Assembly: GCA_001584585.1 (NCBI GenBank)
Contig: LSYV01000004.1
Location: 3,756,516 to 3,820,515 of the forward strand
Source: Gonium pectorale
Taxonomy: Eukaryota; Chlorophyta; Chlorophyceae; Chlamydomonadales; Volvocaceae
Length of the DNA stretch: 64,000 nucleotides
Direction: 5' to 3'
Shown: positions 21,256 through 33,700 of the stretch, one piece after another
Numbering within the stretch: position 1 is the first letter of the stretch
Layout of the letters: every line of letters begins with the position of its first letter
Position numbers and translations under genes: made by a program
The notes under the pieces: generated by a model
The model's input: only the letters and a program-made list of their open reading frames with translations
The model's database searches: none
What the model was told of the DNA's origin: nothing

Positions 21256-24200
21256 GGTCTGGAAAGCGAGGGAGCTGTGCGCTGTGGGAGGAGTGTGCTC
21301 GGGAGAGGATGAGGGTGGGAGGGAAAGTGGGAGTGGCACCTTGCTCCAGACATGCGTGCAGAGCGTGCGGTGAGTTCGGAGCCTTCCCCGCCTGGCGTTG
21401 CTCCTCACGCCGCGGACGAAAAAGAGACGTGCCATGCCACATACACGGGCAGCCACATACACGTGCCATGCCACGTACACATACACGGGCAGCCTCGTGG
21501 TGGCCGGCGGCCGTGGTTGCAGTCGTTCGCGGTGTGGGGTGGTAGGTGATAGCGCGGACCTGACGGCCCAGCCCATCGGGCGCGTCCGCGAATGTGGACG
21601 AAGCAGCTGCGGGCTGCGGGCCCGGGTGCGCGGGCATGCCGCGCGTGCAGCCCCTGCCCCATGTTAAGGAGTGTCACAGCGCGTGGCCCCCGTATAGTGG
21701 CTCCTCCTGTGGCCTCACGATTGCCACGATCCTATCGAACCCCATGCCGTGGGCGCCGCCGTGATGCGGCCACGCGGTGCACGCCCGCAACCGGTGGTGG
21801 CCCGTTTGCGATGTGCTAGACGCTGGACGCAGGTTAAGCTGGGTGCATTCGGGCGGTAGGATACTGCCAGTCGGACTGGCTCGAAGGGGCGCTGTGGGAG
21901 CTGTGGGGTAATCAACCTTTCGGTGTATGCCGTGTATGGGCTGGGCGGTGTTCGGAGTGGCGGTGCTCCTTTGGAACTGGTGCAAGGTGATGGGGGAGGA
22001 GCCCACAGTGCCGCATCACTGAACCATGCGCGGGCAGCGTGTTGCATCAACCGCGTGCTGATGAGCGCGCGCGCCACAACCACATCGAACGCTGCAACTC
22101 CTCCACGGCCCCTGCACAAGACGAGCTCCGAGTTGCACAATGTTTTACCCAAATACCCATAACGTGAAGGTCCCGGCGCTCCGATCAGGGCAAGATGACT
22201 CGCTGCCATGCCGTACGATGGTACTTGCACAGCCAGCACACCGCATGCCCTGTGCTCACCCCTCCAACGCTCAGTGGCCCCAACCCTGAACGCCACAGCT
22301 CCTGCACGGCAACTATACAAGCCCAAGTTGCACGATGCTACCCATAATGTGTAGGTCCGGGCGCGCTAATTCCGTGATGCAGCTTATTTTTAAGTTGTGC
22401 CGCTAGTGCCACAGAACGACGCTACAGTGCGCTATATTACTGCGCACCACATGAGGGATGCTAACTAGAGTATGGGGTTTGGGGGTCTGGCTGCCGTTGG
22501 AGATGGGCCGGTGGTATCAGTGGTCACAGAGCTTTCGGACCGGAAAGGTCCGTACCCCAGTGTCGGGGTCCTGTAACATTCGGATTCTTCTTAGTATGGG
22601 GCTTGGCCGCCGCCCCCTCGACCGGCTATGCAGCCGCCTTCGGCTCTGGCCGACAAGGGCCTATAAAATATGCGTGGCCCCGCCTCAGCGGGCGCCTCCC
22701 GTAGTACAAACACTCGCCGCGTCCGGCGGACACACACAGGGAAACGAATGGAAAGAAGACAAACACGACGACAAACCGACACGAAAACCGCCAGAAAGTG
22801 CACCGTAAAGGGGGATGGCAGGTGGGTGCGCAAATTGCTGGCTGGGACTAAAACCAGATCGATTGCATTACCCGTGATTGAGCAAGCAGGAGGTCTTGCG
22901 CGGTGACATGCCAAACGGCCGCCGCCTATCACTACGTCCAGGGGTGCTAACGACTCGCCGTGCCTCCAAAACACCAATGTCTAGACAACACATCGAAGCC
23001 TGCGGTTTTCCCCCTCAAACCGCATTTTAATCTAGCCACGCGGCTCACAAGTTTCCCGCTGAACTGCCGTACTATGGGGCTCGCACAGGCAACACACCGC
23101 TGGACCTGTGCAAATCAATTTACCGCTTGGTGGCCCAAACCCTGAACACCGCAACTCCTCAAAGGTTCCTGCAAACTAGCCAATCCCGGCGTGGCCCATG
23201 CCGGCGGGTTTCACGGAAGTGGGTGTCAGTGTTCTAGTGTCATGTGCAGCCGAGCCGGGCGGGTTTCACGGGGCGTGTGGCTGGTCTGCTGTCCTGGGGT
23301 GGCGAACAGCGCTCTTGCACAGACTGCTCCGGCCCTAGGTGCGACCCGTCCGCGTGCCCTCAGCGCGGCTTGAGGGTCCGGTACACATGAGGACTGAACT
23401 TCCATGGCCGCAGAGGCTCTCCGTGGCCGCGCGGGCTCGGTAATTGGTGTTTGTGGAGGTCCGCCCTACCTTCAGGTCTCGCCAGCAAACTGAGTTGGAG
23501 TCCCCTCCCTCCTGGGTGCGTGAGGCCGAGACGCAAGTGGCTCAGGTCCGGCCCGTACAGCCATCCTGCACGTGGAACCCAATAGACCGACCAAAGAGAG
23601 CACAGCGCCACCGGGCTGTGGCCTTTCGAGGAGCATCCTCCCCGTTGAAGTTGCATAACAGATAGTAGGGGCTCCGGTAGGCCGGGTAACACATACACAT
23701 GGGTTCTTGACGGCTAAGGGCGTTACAGAAGGAGCTCCGTTAGATTGGGTCTCCGCGTCACCAACAGCGCCGCCGCAGCGCAGATGTGGCAGCTGTGCTA
23801 TTGGGCGATCCGCTCCGCTCCGCGGTACACCGGGTAAGCAACCCACGAGCGAGGGCAGACGGTCGGCAACACTCGGGACGCGGGAGCAGTCCAGCAGGAC
23901 TCGAGAGCAGGCAAAGGCAGCAACTGCGTGGCATCTCCACATACGTACAGGGGTGTCCACCCACGCCACCCCCAGTCCCCCACGCGCCAACGCGACCCGT
24001 TTCCCATCTTTATTACCCCACGCACCCCTCCGCCAAGCCAGGTACCCGTGGGTGGCAACGCCGCCGCCGCCGGCGCCATGCGGCATGCGCCGGTCCGTTC
24101 CGCGGTGCCTGCGTGGCAGCCAAGTGTAATGGAGGCGATACCTACCGCCGCGCATGCGCGTGTGGAAGCGAGCCACCGGCACATACGCAAGCGACAGATG

Positions 24201-24703
24201 ATGCAGATACAACAGATACAACTAGCTGGGCAACGTGGCAGCCAGCAAGGGTACGTAGCACCAGTTCCGAAGCTGTTCGCTGATGTAGGATCGTACGATA
24301 GTTGCAATACATGCTCGACCCCCCCCCGGCGAACGCAAGCTTTCGGCTGCGCAGTCCTTCACCTCGTGCACCGCATGTACGGACATGCCGTACGTGCGCA
24401 AACAAACATACCGAGATAACACGGCCTTAGCTACTGTGCCGTCATGCTGATACAACCCTTTCTCTGCGGCTTATCTGCGTGCCAACAATGACTTCGCCTT
24501 GCGTTCTCCTTGCAGGCAGTTCCGTTCCCGCCCTCCATGCCGCCCTCACTGCAGCCGCAGCCCCGCCGTCCACGCTGTGCGTCCCACCACCGCCGCCGCC
24601 TCCATCACAGCCGCCTAGGAACGCCCTCGCCCGCCCCCGCAACCCACTCCCGCCCCCCGTCCACCGCCGCCCAGCCGCCATGAACCAGGCACTCCACTCC
24701 AGT
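21256..24703. other. Long intergenic region with degenerate repeats, no gene
   Basis: This is the 3.4 kb between the stop of the + ParB-like gene and the stop of the - Ca2+-ATPase gene. No exon series or known motif was found on either strand. It contains related, imperfect copies of a unit around 22017-22185, 22240-22368 and 23121-23180. A small direct repeat of ACATACACGGGCAGCC occurs at 21437 and 21480. TGTAA occurs at about 22571 (+), and its complement TTACA at about 23733, which would read as a polyadenylation word for the ATPase about 1 kb past its stop; both are distant. Confidence 0.55.
22017..22368. repeat. Degenerate tandem duplication in spacer
   Basis: Two segments (22017-22185 and 22240-22368) share blocks in the same order: an AACGC(T/C)-GCAACTCCT-like block, CACGGCC, a GAGTTGCACAATG / AAGTTGCACGATG block, then ACCCATAA and GTGAAGGTCC / GTGTAGGTCC. 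A third partial copy (GGTGGCCCAAACCCTGAAC, then ACCGCAACTCCT) lies at 23121-23180. The copies are too diverged to give a clean unit length. Confidence 0.5.
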
Positions 24704-27700
24704 CTACTGCTTCCCCGCCGCCGGCGGCGCCGCCTCTCGCGCCTTGGCCCCCCGCTGGCCCGCCGGCAGCAGCTCCACGGGCCCCGCCGGAGGCCCCGCC
24801 GTCGCCGCTCCTGCGTCCTGCGCCGCTGGCGCGCTGCCCGACAGCTCCGCCTCTACCTCCACCGCCCCAAACCTCGCCGCCGCCGCCACCCGCTCCCGGC
24901 GTTCGCTCCGCGCTCGCGCCGCCCGCCCCAGGAGGCGCACCAAGGTGCTGAGCGGCAGGCTGACCGCCCCCAACGCGATGCTGACCAGCCACTCGTACCA
25001 CGCCAGGGGCTCCACCTGGTTGCGCGTCGAGGGCGCGGGGCGGTGGGAGTGTGTAGATTAGGGGTCGTCGCTCGGTAGGGAGGGAGATCAGCAGGGGCAC
25101 TTGCAGTACGCTCCTGGGGCGCGCGCGCAGTCGAGGCGCGGGCGGGTCCGGGAGGCGCGGGGAGGAGGTGGTCAGAAGCGTAAGCGGCTAAGCGCGGACA
25201 CAGTGCAGTTCAGGGCGCTCGGGGCGCGGGGGCGCGGCTGGCTGGGTGCGTTGGGCTTGGGGGCGGGGGCTGCGTCGCATCGCATCGCACCTCCGGGCCA
25301 GCACTAGAATGTACGGCCATACCGCAGCCCACGCGCGCGCTACGGGGGCGAGTTGCGGGGCGCTTACGTCGAAAAAGCTCCCCAGCAGCTCCACGATGAT
25401 AATCTGCGGCCGGGATGGGCAGCGGTGTTTTAGTTTCCGTGCCACCGATCGCATACATGTACTCTCTCTTTGTCTCTCCCTTATTCGCGTGGAGGGATGG
25501 AATGACGGAGCTAGACATGCTGCTGGGCAGGAAGCGTGCACCTGGCTTAACCCGGCCCGACAAAGCGTGGCTCGATATCAAGCAAGGGCGACTACATAGG
25601 GTTGTTGGGGCGGGCCGTGGCGGGGTGGGGGTGGCTGGGGGGGTGGGGGGCGGTGGCTGGGGGGGTGGGGCAGCATGCGCGCCCGCACCCACCTGCGCCC
25701 CCACGGTGCCGGCCAACACTCCCACGAAGATGGGGCTGCGGTGCAGGCGCGCAAAGACGTTGAGCTCGTCCGAGATTCGGCGGCTGTTGATCTCGTTGAA
25801 CACCTGTGGGTCGGAGCGTGTGTGCAGGGCGGCGAGCTGGTTGGTTGGGTGGTTGGTTAGTTGGTTGGTTGGTTGCTTGGTTGGTTGCTTGGTTGGTTGC
25901 TTGGGACGAAGGCCATTTGCAAGGTGTGGGCCGAGCGCGCTCACACACACGCACACAGACCAGACACATGTATCAGGCGCCAGGTGTTGAGTATCAAGAG
26001 TGCAGCTTTACGTCAATGGCCCCCGCATGCTGTACGTGTACGTGACCCGTCAGGTTCGGGCGCTGGGCAGGCAGGCGTGGCACGTCGCTGGCCGGCCGCA
26101 CACGTCGCTGGCCGGCCACACGCGTCGCTGGCCGGCTGCACGCGTTCCACGAGGTGGAGGACCGCTGGCTGGGGTGGGCACACTGAGTGGGTCCGAAGAC
26201 ACCCCAGAGGGTGCGTGGCGGTCCGTGGGTGGACACAACCGCCCCGATCGATGGGCACACTTACCCCACTGTGAGCCAAACGACCCCGGCCACGACAAAC
26301 AATCAACCGCCCCGCGACCTGCCTGACAGAAGATGAAAGTGTTGAACAGCAGCGACAGGCTGCGCACGTGGTCGGGGTCGACGGCCGTGCCGTACCGCCC
26401 CGGCAGCACGTCGGGCAGGGCGTACAGCATGAAGAACAGCACGGCAATCTGGTAGGCGGCCTGGCTCAGCATGTAGCGCAGCATGGTGGGCGTGATGAGG
26501 TGCTCGTGACGGCCGTACGGCTTGCGACTGAGGATCTGCACGTAGGCACGGGCGCCGTACACGGAATGTACGGATGGAGCGGGTGAGGCGGCGCTCGGTG
26601 CACTAGGTAGCATTTGGTGGGACAGGGCCACAACACCTGTGGCCCGTGCCGTGCGAAGCAGGACCGGTGCCAAGTTATTACCGACTGACGGTTGACGGCA
26701 TCCTGCCCAATCAAACCCAGGTACGCGCGGTAGCCCGTCGGCGCCCGCGGGGAACGTAGCGGCCTGCCACGCACCCCAGCCGGCTGCTCATCCAGCCCGG
26801 CAGCTTCCCCTCCCCAGTAAACCCCAGTCCCCGTCGTCCCCCCGGTCGGGCCTGTCGGACCTCTCGGCCGATGGCCTGCGATCGATCCCAGCTACGCTCC
26901 GGTCTCCGCGCGGACCGCACTCGCAGCCCAGCCCCTTCACGTACGCCTGCAGGTTTCCGCCGGCCCACCCACCTCCGGGTCGGGCCGCTCGGTGGACAGC
27001 GCCAGCGCCGCCAGCGTGTCCATGATGAGGTTGACCCACAGCAGCTGCAGCACCGTCAGTGGCTCGCGGCCGCCCGCGATGGCGCCAACGAAGGCAACCA
27101 CCTGCGGCCGTGCAACGCGGGGCGGGCGCGAGGGGCGCATGCACGAGGAGGGGCGCATGCACGAGGAGGGGCGCATGCACGAGGAGGGGCGCATGCACGA
27201 GGAGGGGCGACGAGGTGGTGCTTTGGCGGGGGGGCTGGTGGGGAGGAGACGGGCGCGACACCCTGTCTACCATCGCAGTGGTCGACGCGCAGCCAGAGGG
27301 TCCCATGACCAGCCAGGGCCATCAAGGATTCACCTGTGGGCCGCCCCGCCGCACACAAGCCTGACACGGACCCCGGGGTACCCCCTACCGTAAAACCCGC
27401 GCTGCTGCCGTTGCCCCAGTCCTTTGCCTGCATGCATGTGCAGCTTGGGACAGCCTGCCGGCCTCTCCCTCTCCGCACCAGCATGTTACCCAGCAGGTAG
27501 TTAGCGTTGATTATGTATGTCGCAGCCCATGCACAGCCCCAGCACCGGCCACCCACCAGCGCCACGATGTTGACGGTGAGCTGGAAGGCCACGAACTTGC
27601 GGATGTTCTCAAACACCGTACGGCCCCAGAGTACCGCCTTGACGATGGACGAGAAATTGTCGTCCAGTATGACAATGTCCGCCGCCTCCTTGGCAACCTC

Positions 27701-30700
27701 GGTGCCTGCGTGGGGGGCAGCGGGCGGGGGGCAGGTGCGCGAAGGTTGATTGATAATCACGGCCAGTCCCCCACCCCCTCCCCCCTCTCACCCTTTCCCC
27801 CACCTCACCGTAACCGCTCCCGCCCTGCCTCATTCGGCCTCGTAAGCAGCCTGCAATAATGGCCCGCCCCGTTCCGCCCCGCCCTGCCCCGGGCCCCCCT
27901 CCATCCCTCAGGCCAGCCCTCCCTCCCAACGCACTCAACCGTGGTTCCCACGGACAGCCCTACGCCGCCCTCACGCGGCGTCCCATCCCACGCCCTCTAC
28001 AATGCCCATGTACGCCCACGCGCAACACCCAGCTCCCTTCCCCGCCGCCTGTGCCACCAACCCCTCCCTCTCCCGCTCCTCCCCCGCCCCTCCCGCCCCC
28101 ACGCTCGCAACCCCACCCGTGATGCCCATGGCCAGCCCCACGTCGCTCTCCTTGAGCGCAGGCGCGTCATTGGTGCCGTCGCCCGTCACCGCCACCACCT
28201 CGCGCTGGGCCTTGAGCGCGCACACCAGCCGGAACTTGTCCGCGGGCGAGGAGCGCGCCAGCACCTGTACCGGTATGTGCAAGGCGCAGCGGAGGGCTCG
28301 ACGCGGTGGCGCGGTCGCACGCCGCCGTCGTCACAGGCGCAGTCGGGCAGCGGTCTCCCGGCGGGTCAGGAGTCGAGAAGCAAGGCTGCGCGTGCGTGCG
28401 GGGAACGAAGCGGGGAGCACGGCGACGACGAGGGCGCCCTGATGCGCGGCCGGCCGGCGCAGCGAGGAGACACCCGCAGACACGCACGCCCGCACGCCGC
28501 GTGACGCCGCCCGCAAGCCGCTCCGCCTGATCTGCGGCGAAGGGACGGCAGCCACCCGTGGCAGCCACCGGTGCCGACGGCAGCGGCCACACACGCGTCC
28601 ACACGCGTCCACACGCGTCCACACGCGTCCACACGCGTCCACACGCCCCTGCGCCGGCTGTGAGCACCCGCCCCTTAGCCCGCCCCATAGCCCTTCCCCA
28701 TCACCGCCCCATCCCCCGCCCACCTGCAGCCGCGGCAGCAGCTCCGCCAGCTGCTCGTCGCTAAGCTGCCGGAAGGCGGGCCCCTCCAGCGCCAGGCCGC
28801 CGGGCGTTAGGATGGCGCACTCGCGCGCGATGAAGCGGGCGGTGCTCACGTTGTCGCCTGCGGGCGGCCGTGCGCATGAGTTTTGTGTGCGGGCGTGCGC
28901 GCGCGTAAGGAAAACGACCTCGGCGAGGCCTTGGTACGGCACAGTACGGCGGGGGCGACGGCAAAGTACGGTAGAGCGGGTAATGCTGTTTGAACCGGTG
29001 AAGCTCCATCGGGCGGTGCTCACGTCCTCGCACGGTGCATGCGGCCGTGCATGAGGGCGCGCGTTTCCAGGAGGAGGCGAACGTGCGGCAAAGGATGGCG
29101 GTGATACGGCACAGCCGAACGAGGGCGATGATGGGCGGCGGGGGGGGGGGCGCGGGCGGGGCTGGCGGGGGATGCCAGCCACGCGCGCTCACGTGCGGCC
29201 CATCGTGCATCGCCCCCCCGGGTCCCTCCGCCCGTGCTCCGTGGCCGGCGGGAAAGGCACTCTGCCCAACAGCCCCAACCGGCAACCGAAACCGCGTCCT
29301 GTCGCGAAGCGTTCCAGCCCTCCGTTCTATCCGCTAGCAGCCGATTGGTGTGATGTTTCCGTGATGTCACAAATCCAAGCCGCGATCGGCCGCCCCGCCC
29401 CCCAAGCAAGCATCTCAGCCGCCGCTCACCCGTGACCATGCGGACGGTGATGCCCGCCCGCTGGCACGTGGCCACCGCCGCGGGCACCTCGGGCCGCACC
29501 GGGTCCTTGATCGCGAACAGCGCCTGTGGGGCGCGGGGGCCGGTGCGAGGCAGGGGCTCAACGGTGGGTCGTGGCGACGGTATGCGCGCGCCACGGACAG
29601 CAGGTTGGGCGTTGGAAGGTGCTGGACGCGTGGCGCCGGCGTGCCAGTATGGCGCAGGAGCGGGACGACTCCGGCGCGTGGCCGTGCCGTGTATCGGAGT
29701 AAACCCGAGGGCCTAGATGAGAACTTACTAAAGGCGGACGTGGAGTATGAACGGTCGATGTAAACGCACATATGGGGGGGGCGAGTGCGAGCAGCAGCGT
29801 GTGCGGCCGACCTCCTATTGTTCCGTAACAGCCCGGCCGAATGCTCAACCGGGTTCCAGGAGAAGCTCCCGCCCGTCCGCCCGCACCCACAGCACCGCAC
29901 CGCACCGCACCGCACCGCAAGCAGACACATCGCACACCTGCAGCACCATGTCCTCAGCCGGGGCCTCCTCCCAGTAGCCCTCCGGCCAGCCGCCCGACGG
30001 TTCCGGATCCAGGTCCCGTACGGCCAGCGCGATGCAGCGCAGCCCCCGGCCCGCCATCTCGTCCACCAGGCCCTCCAACTCGGCCCGGCGCCGCTCGTCC
30101 AGCGGCACGGCGCTCGTCCCGTCGGCGGCCTGCACCGCCGTACAGGCGCGCAGCACCCACTCTGCTGCGCCCTTGTTGTACAGCCTGCCATGTCAGGCAG
30201 GGGGCGAGGTAGTACCGTACGATGGGTGTGCGATGTAACGTTGACGGTAAGTGTACGGCTAGACGTAAGCGGCCTCGGGTGTGCGCACGTGGGAGGACCA
30301 ATCGATCATGGTTCCGGAGGAGCCTGAATTTCACGACTGCGGAACTGCCGTGGCTCGTCCCGGACAGGTCACAGCATCACAGCCTCTTGCTAGCAAGTGC
30401 CGTTGGCTATCCCCTTGCTTGCGCTACCGGTACCGTATCAGAGCCAGCGCCAGGTGGCGAACGTCGAGACCACACCGCGGCCCCCGTCCCCCATCCCCGG
30501 AGCCCCTAAAACACAGCGGGTGCCTCCTCCGGACCGAATGCGCCCTGCCCCCTGCCCAGAGCCCCAATCCCCTGGGTCCCCTCCTCCTTGGGGCCTACTC
30601 CCCGCCCTTGCCCCTCCGGGGGCCTGCAGTGCCCGAAGCCCGTCCAATACGTGCCACAGCCAGTCGAACGCCAGTCCATCCCAGCCCTCCCGGAATTCCC

Positions 30701-33700
30701 CGCACGCCGGTACGCCTATCGCACAACCGGGCGTGGGCCCGCCGCTGTCGCAGGGCTGCCCAGAGCAGCCCAGGGTAGCCCTCGGCCTTTCACAGTTTCA
30801 CTGGCTGCCATAGGCGCGCTCGTGACGACGTATCTCCGCCGCCCAGCCGACGCACGCACCCAGTGTTCGACATCCAATGTCAGTCCCGTACACACCGTAC
30901 ACGCAAACACACACACACAGACCCCCACACAGGCCCACACTCCACACATCTCCATTTACTACTACCGGGTGCACCGAGATGCACGACTCTTTCCGCACGT
31001 AGTAGCGGGAACCAAGGTTTCCTGCGTTCGGCTGGCTATCGTTGTGCACGTCGATCGGTGCAATTCTGTAGTACAGCAGTACGGGGCCGGTTGACCAGTG
31101 TTGTACGTAGTCGCACCGGTCGGCTGATTGGCCACTTTGCTTTTATGTCAGACCACAACATGTGCTTGCAGGAACCCTCCCCCGCGGCGGAGCCGCGGCG
31201 GTGACGCGACACAAGACGCAAATGCTGGAAACCCCTGCAACACCTGCCACACCCAGACCCACACTCCACACACCTCCATTTACTGCTACCGTGTGTACCG
31301 AGATGCCCCTAAGATACAGCGGATGCCTCCTCCCGAACCGTGTTTACACAGATACCCAGCCGCACCTGAGGGAGCCGCCCGGCATCCGCAACACCGCCGA
31401 CGACATTTTGCGCTCGCTGGTGAAGGCGTACACCCGTTCCAGGGACGCCTCGTACTCCCGCCGTACATCACCGTACCGTCGTACGCCCCAGCCGTACTCC
31501 ATGAGCACCAGCAGCGCGCACTCGGTGCGGTTGCCCACGAACTGGATGCGCGGCGGCGGCGCCACGCCGCCGGCGGGCGTTGCCACGGCGGCGGCGGCGG
31601 CGTCTCCGTCGGCGGCGGCGGAGTCTGCGGACCAAGCGGAGGGACGGGCGCAGATGGTGGGGCGCAGTGTGCTTGAGCGTGTTGAGGTGAAACGACGCAA
31701 ACGACGAGCGTCAGCGTGTGCTTGTGCACGTTTGAGCGTGTGCTACGTATGCGTTACGGTATGCTCAAAACAGCTGTACAACAAAACAGTTCTATAGGCG
31801 ACAAAGCAACCTAGCCGGCAGCCCTTGAGCCCTTGCGCGTGTGCGTGTGCACGGGCATGCACAGAGGTTACAGGTTACACATGCACAGATACATACTGTG
31901 CGGTACATTTATCTGGCATGCGGAGGAGGGCCAGGCACCCGCCAAGCAACCCAAACGCACAGACTCGGGCCCGCGGAGCCTCCCTGCGGCTCCGCCCGCC
32001 GGCCGAGGAGCCGCACCCGCCCGCCGCCGAGCGACCCGCACATCCCCAGCCCGCGGCCCACCCACCCAGCCGGCAACGTAACGCAACGCACACGCCCCCA
32101 ACCACGCACCTGCGACGGACACCTCGCGGCCCGCCTCCAGCAACGCACACCTGCGCCCCAGCGCCAGGCACGGCCGCACCAGCCACCCCGGGCCGCCCAG
32201 GCCGCCGGGCGACGCCGCCTCCGCCCTCCTCATCCCAGCCGGCTCTGCCGTCTCCTTCCCCGCCGCCACCGCCGCGGCCGCCGCAGCGGCCGCCGCCGCG
32301 CCGTTGCTCTGCTGCCGTACATTGCCCAGCTCCACATCCGCGCCCATGTCACTGCCGCCGCCGCCGGCAATGGCTACTCCGTACGGCTCGGGTGCTGCCG
32401 CCGCCGCCGCCGCCGGGCGGGCGGCGGGGACCGACTTGCCGTGGCGGCCGCGCGTGTGACCCGTGTGTGCTTTGCCGTGGCCGGGGCTGTGGCCGGGGCG
32501 CTCCGCCGGGTCGATGAGGAAGGCCCTGTTGGGTTGGGTTGGGTGACAGGGCGGGGCGGGGCGAGGCGGGGCGGGGAGTGGCGTCGCAGTGATGTGGGCG
32601 GCTCCTTTGCAGTGCTGGCATTTGGGCGGCAGAGGACACACCCGCACGCGAGGACGAGGAAGGGGAAGAGACGGAGCTGTCCCGCTTAATTCAGGCGCCC
32701 CTGCGCAGGGGCGCCCCCACCCCCTGCCTGGGACACCGGTGGGACGCCGGTGGGACGCTGGGGGCAGCTTTCGCCGCTCAGCGTTTGACGTATATATATG
32801 GATGACGTGCGCCTCCGGTGCTCCGCTGCCGAGGACGCCCATCAATCCTCCGACCTACCCACCCCCGCCGCCACGTGCCAGGGGTGACACACACACAGGG
32901 GTGGGTAGCGCCCCTGGCCAGCGTCGGCCCGGAGATGTAACACACCACACGCACACACACGCCAGGGCAGCTCACTTGGAGTTGAGCGCGATGTTGCGCT
33001 GCAGGTCATCCAGCAGGGGTGCGGGCAGCTCGGAGGCGAGGGGGGCCCTGCGGCGGCGTCGGCGGGCGCGGCAGGCGCGGCGGAGGGAGGAGGAGGAAGC
33101 AGTAGCAGCAGCAGCAGCCCCGTCAGCAGCGGAGACAGCGGGGGGCAGCGACGGTGATGCGCTGAAAGGTGAAGGGAGACGACGGAACTACTAGTGGTTG
33201 GAGGCAATTGGAGACGGTCGGAAACCCGGTTGGAAACCGAGTGTTCGGCACCACAGGCGGCGTGGCCCGTGGCCCTCAGCAGCGCCTGTGCTGCGCAGGT
33301 AGGCACACAGCGCCACCGCACGGCACACGCCCTGCTTGTTCGCCCCTTGCTTCACCGCCCCTGTCCCTGACCCTGCCCCCCCTCCCGCCCCACCTGTCCA
33401 GCTTGGTCCCCGGCGCCAGCCAGCCCTCCACCACAGTCATGCGGTTCTGCGTAAGCGTGCCAGTCTTGTCGGAGCAGATGGCGGTGCAGCCGCCCATGGT
33501 CTCGCACGCCTCCAGCACGCTGGTGGGGGCGGGGCAGCGTGGCAAGGGGAGGGGTTGGGGGCGCAGCAGGTGGGGGGGAGGCACGCAAGGGGTGCAGCAT
33601 GAGGGGGAGGGGGAGCGCAGCGTTGGGGTGGGGTGGGGTTGGGTGTGTTAGCAACTTAGAAATAAAGGGTGGGAACATCCAGCCGCATGGAGGGTTCGAG

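Noticed and set aside
29897..29928. (GCACC)n run as part of Ca2+-ATPase exon 13
   Set aside because: The exon ends at 29938 (EDMVLQ), which joins [13 protein letters not shown] as in the family; the run is intronic simple sequence.
32110..32845. 325-codon minus frame as an independent gene
   Set aside because: Only part is real: 32110-32525 is exon 11 of the Ca2+-ATPase; the rest is intron.
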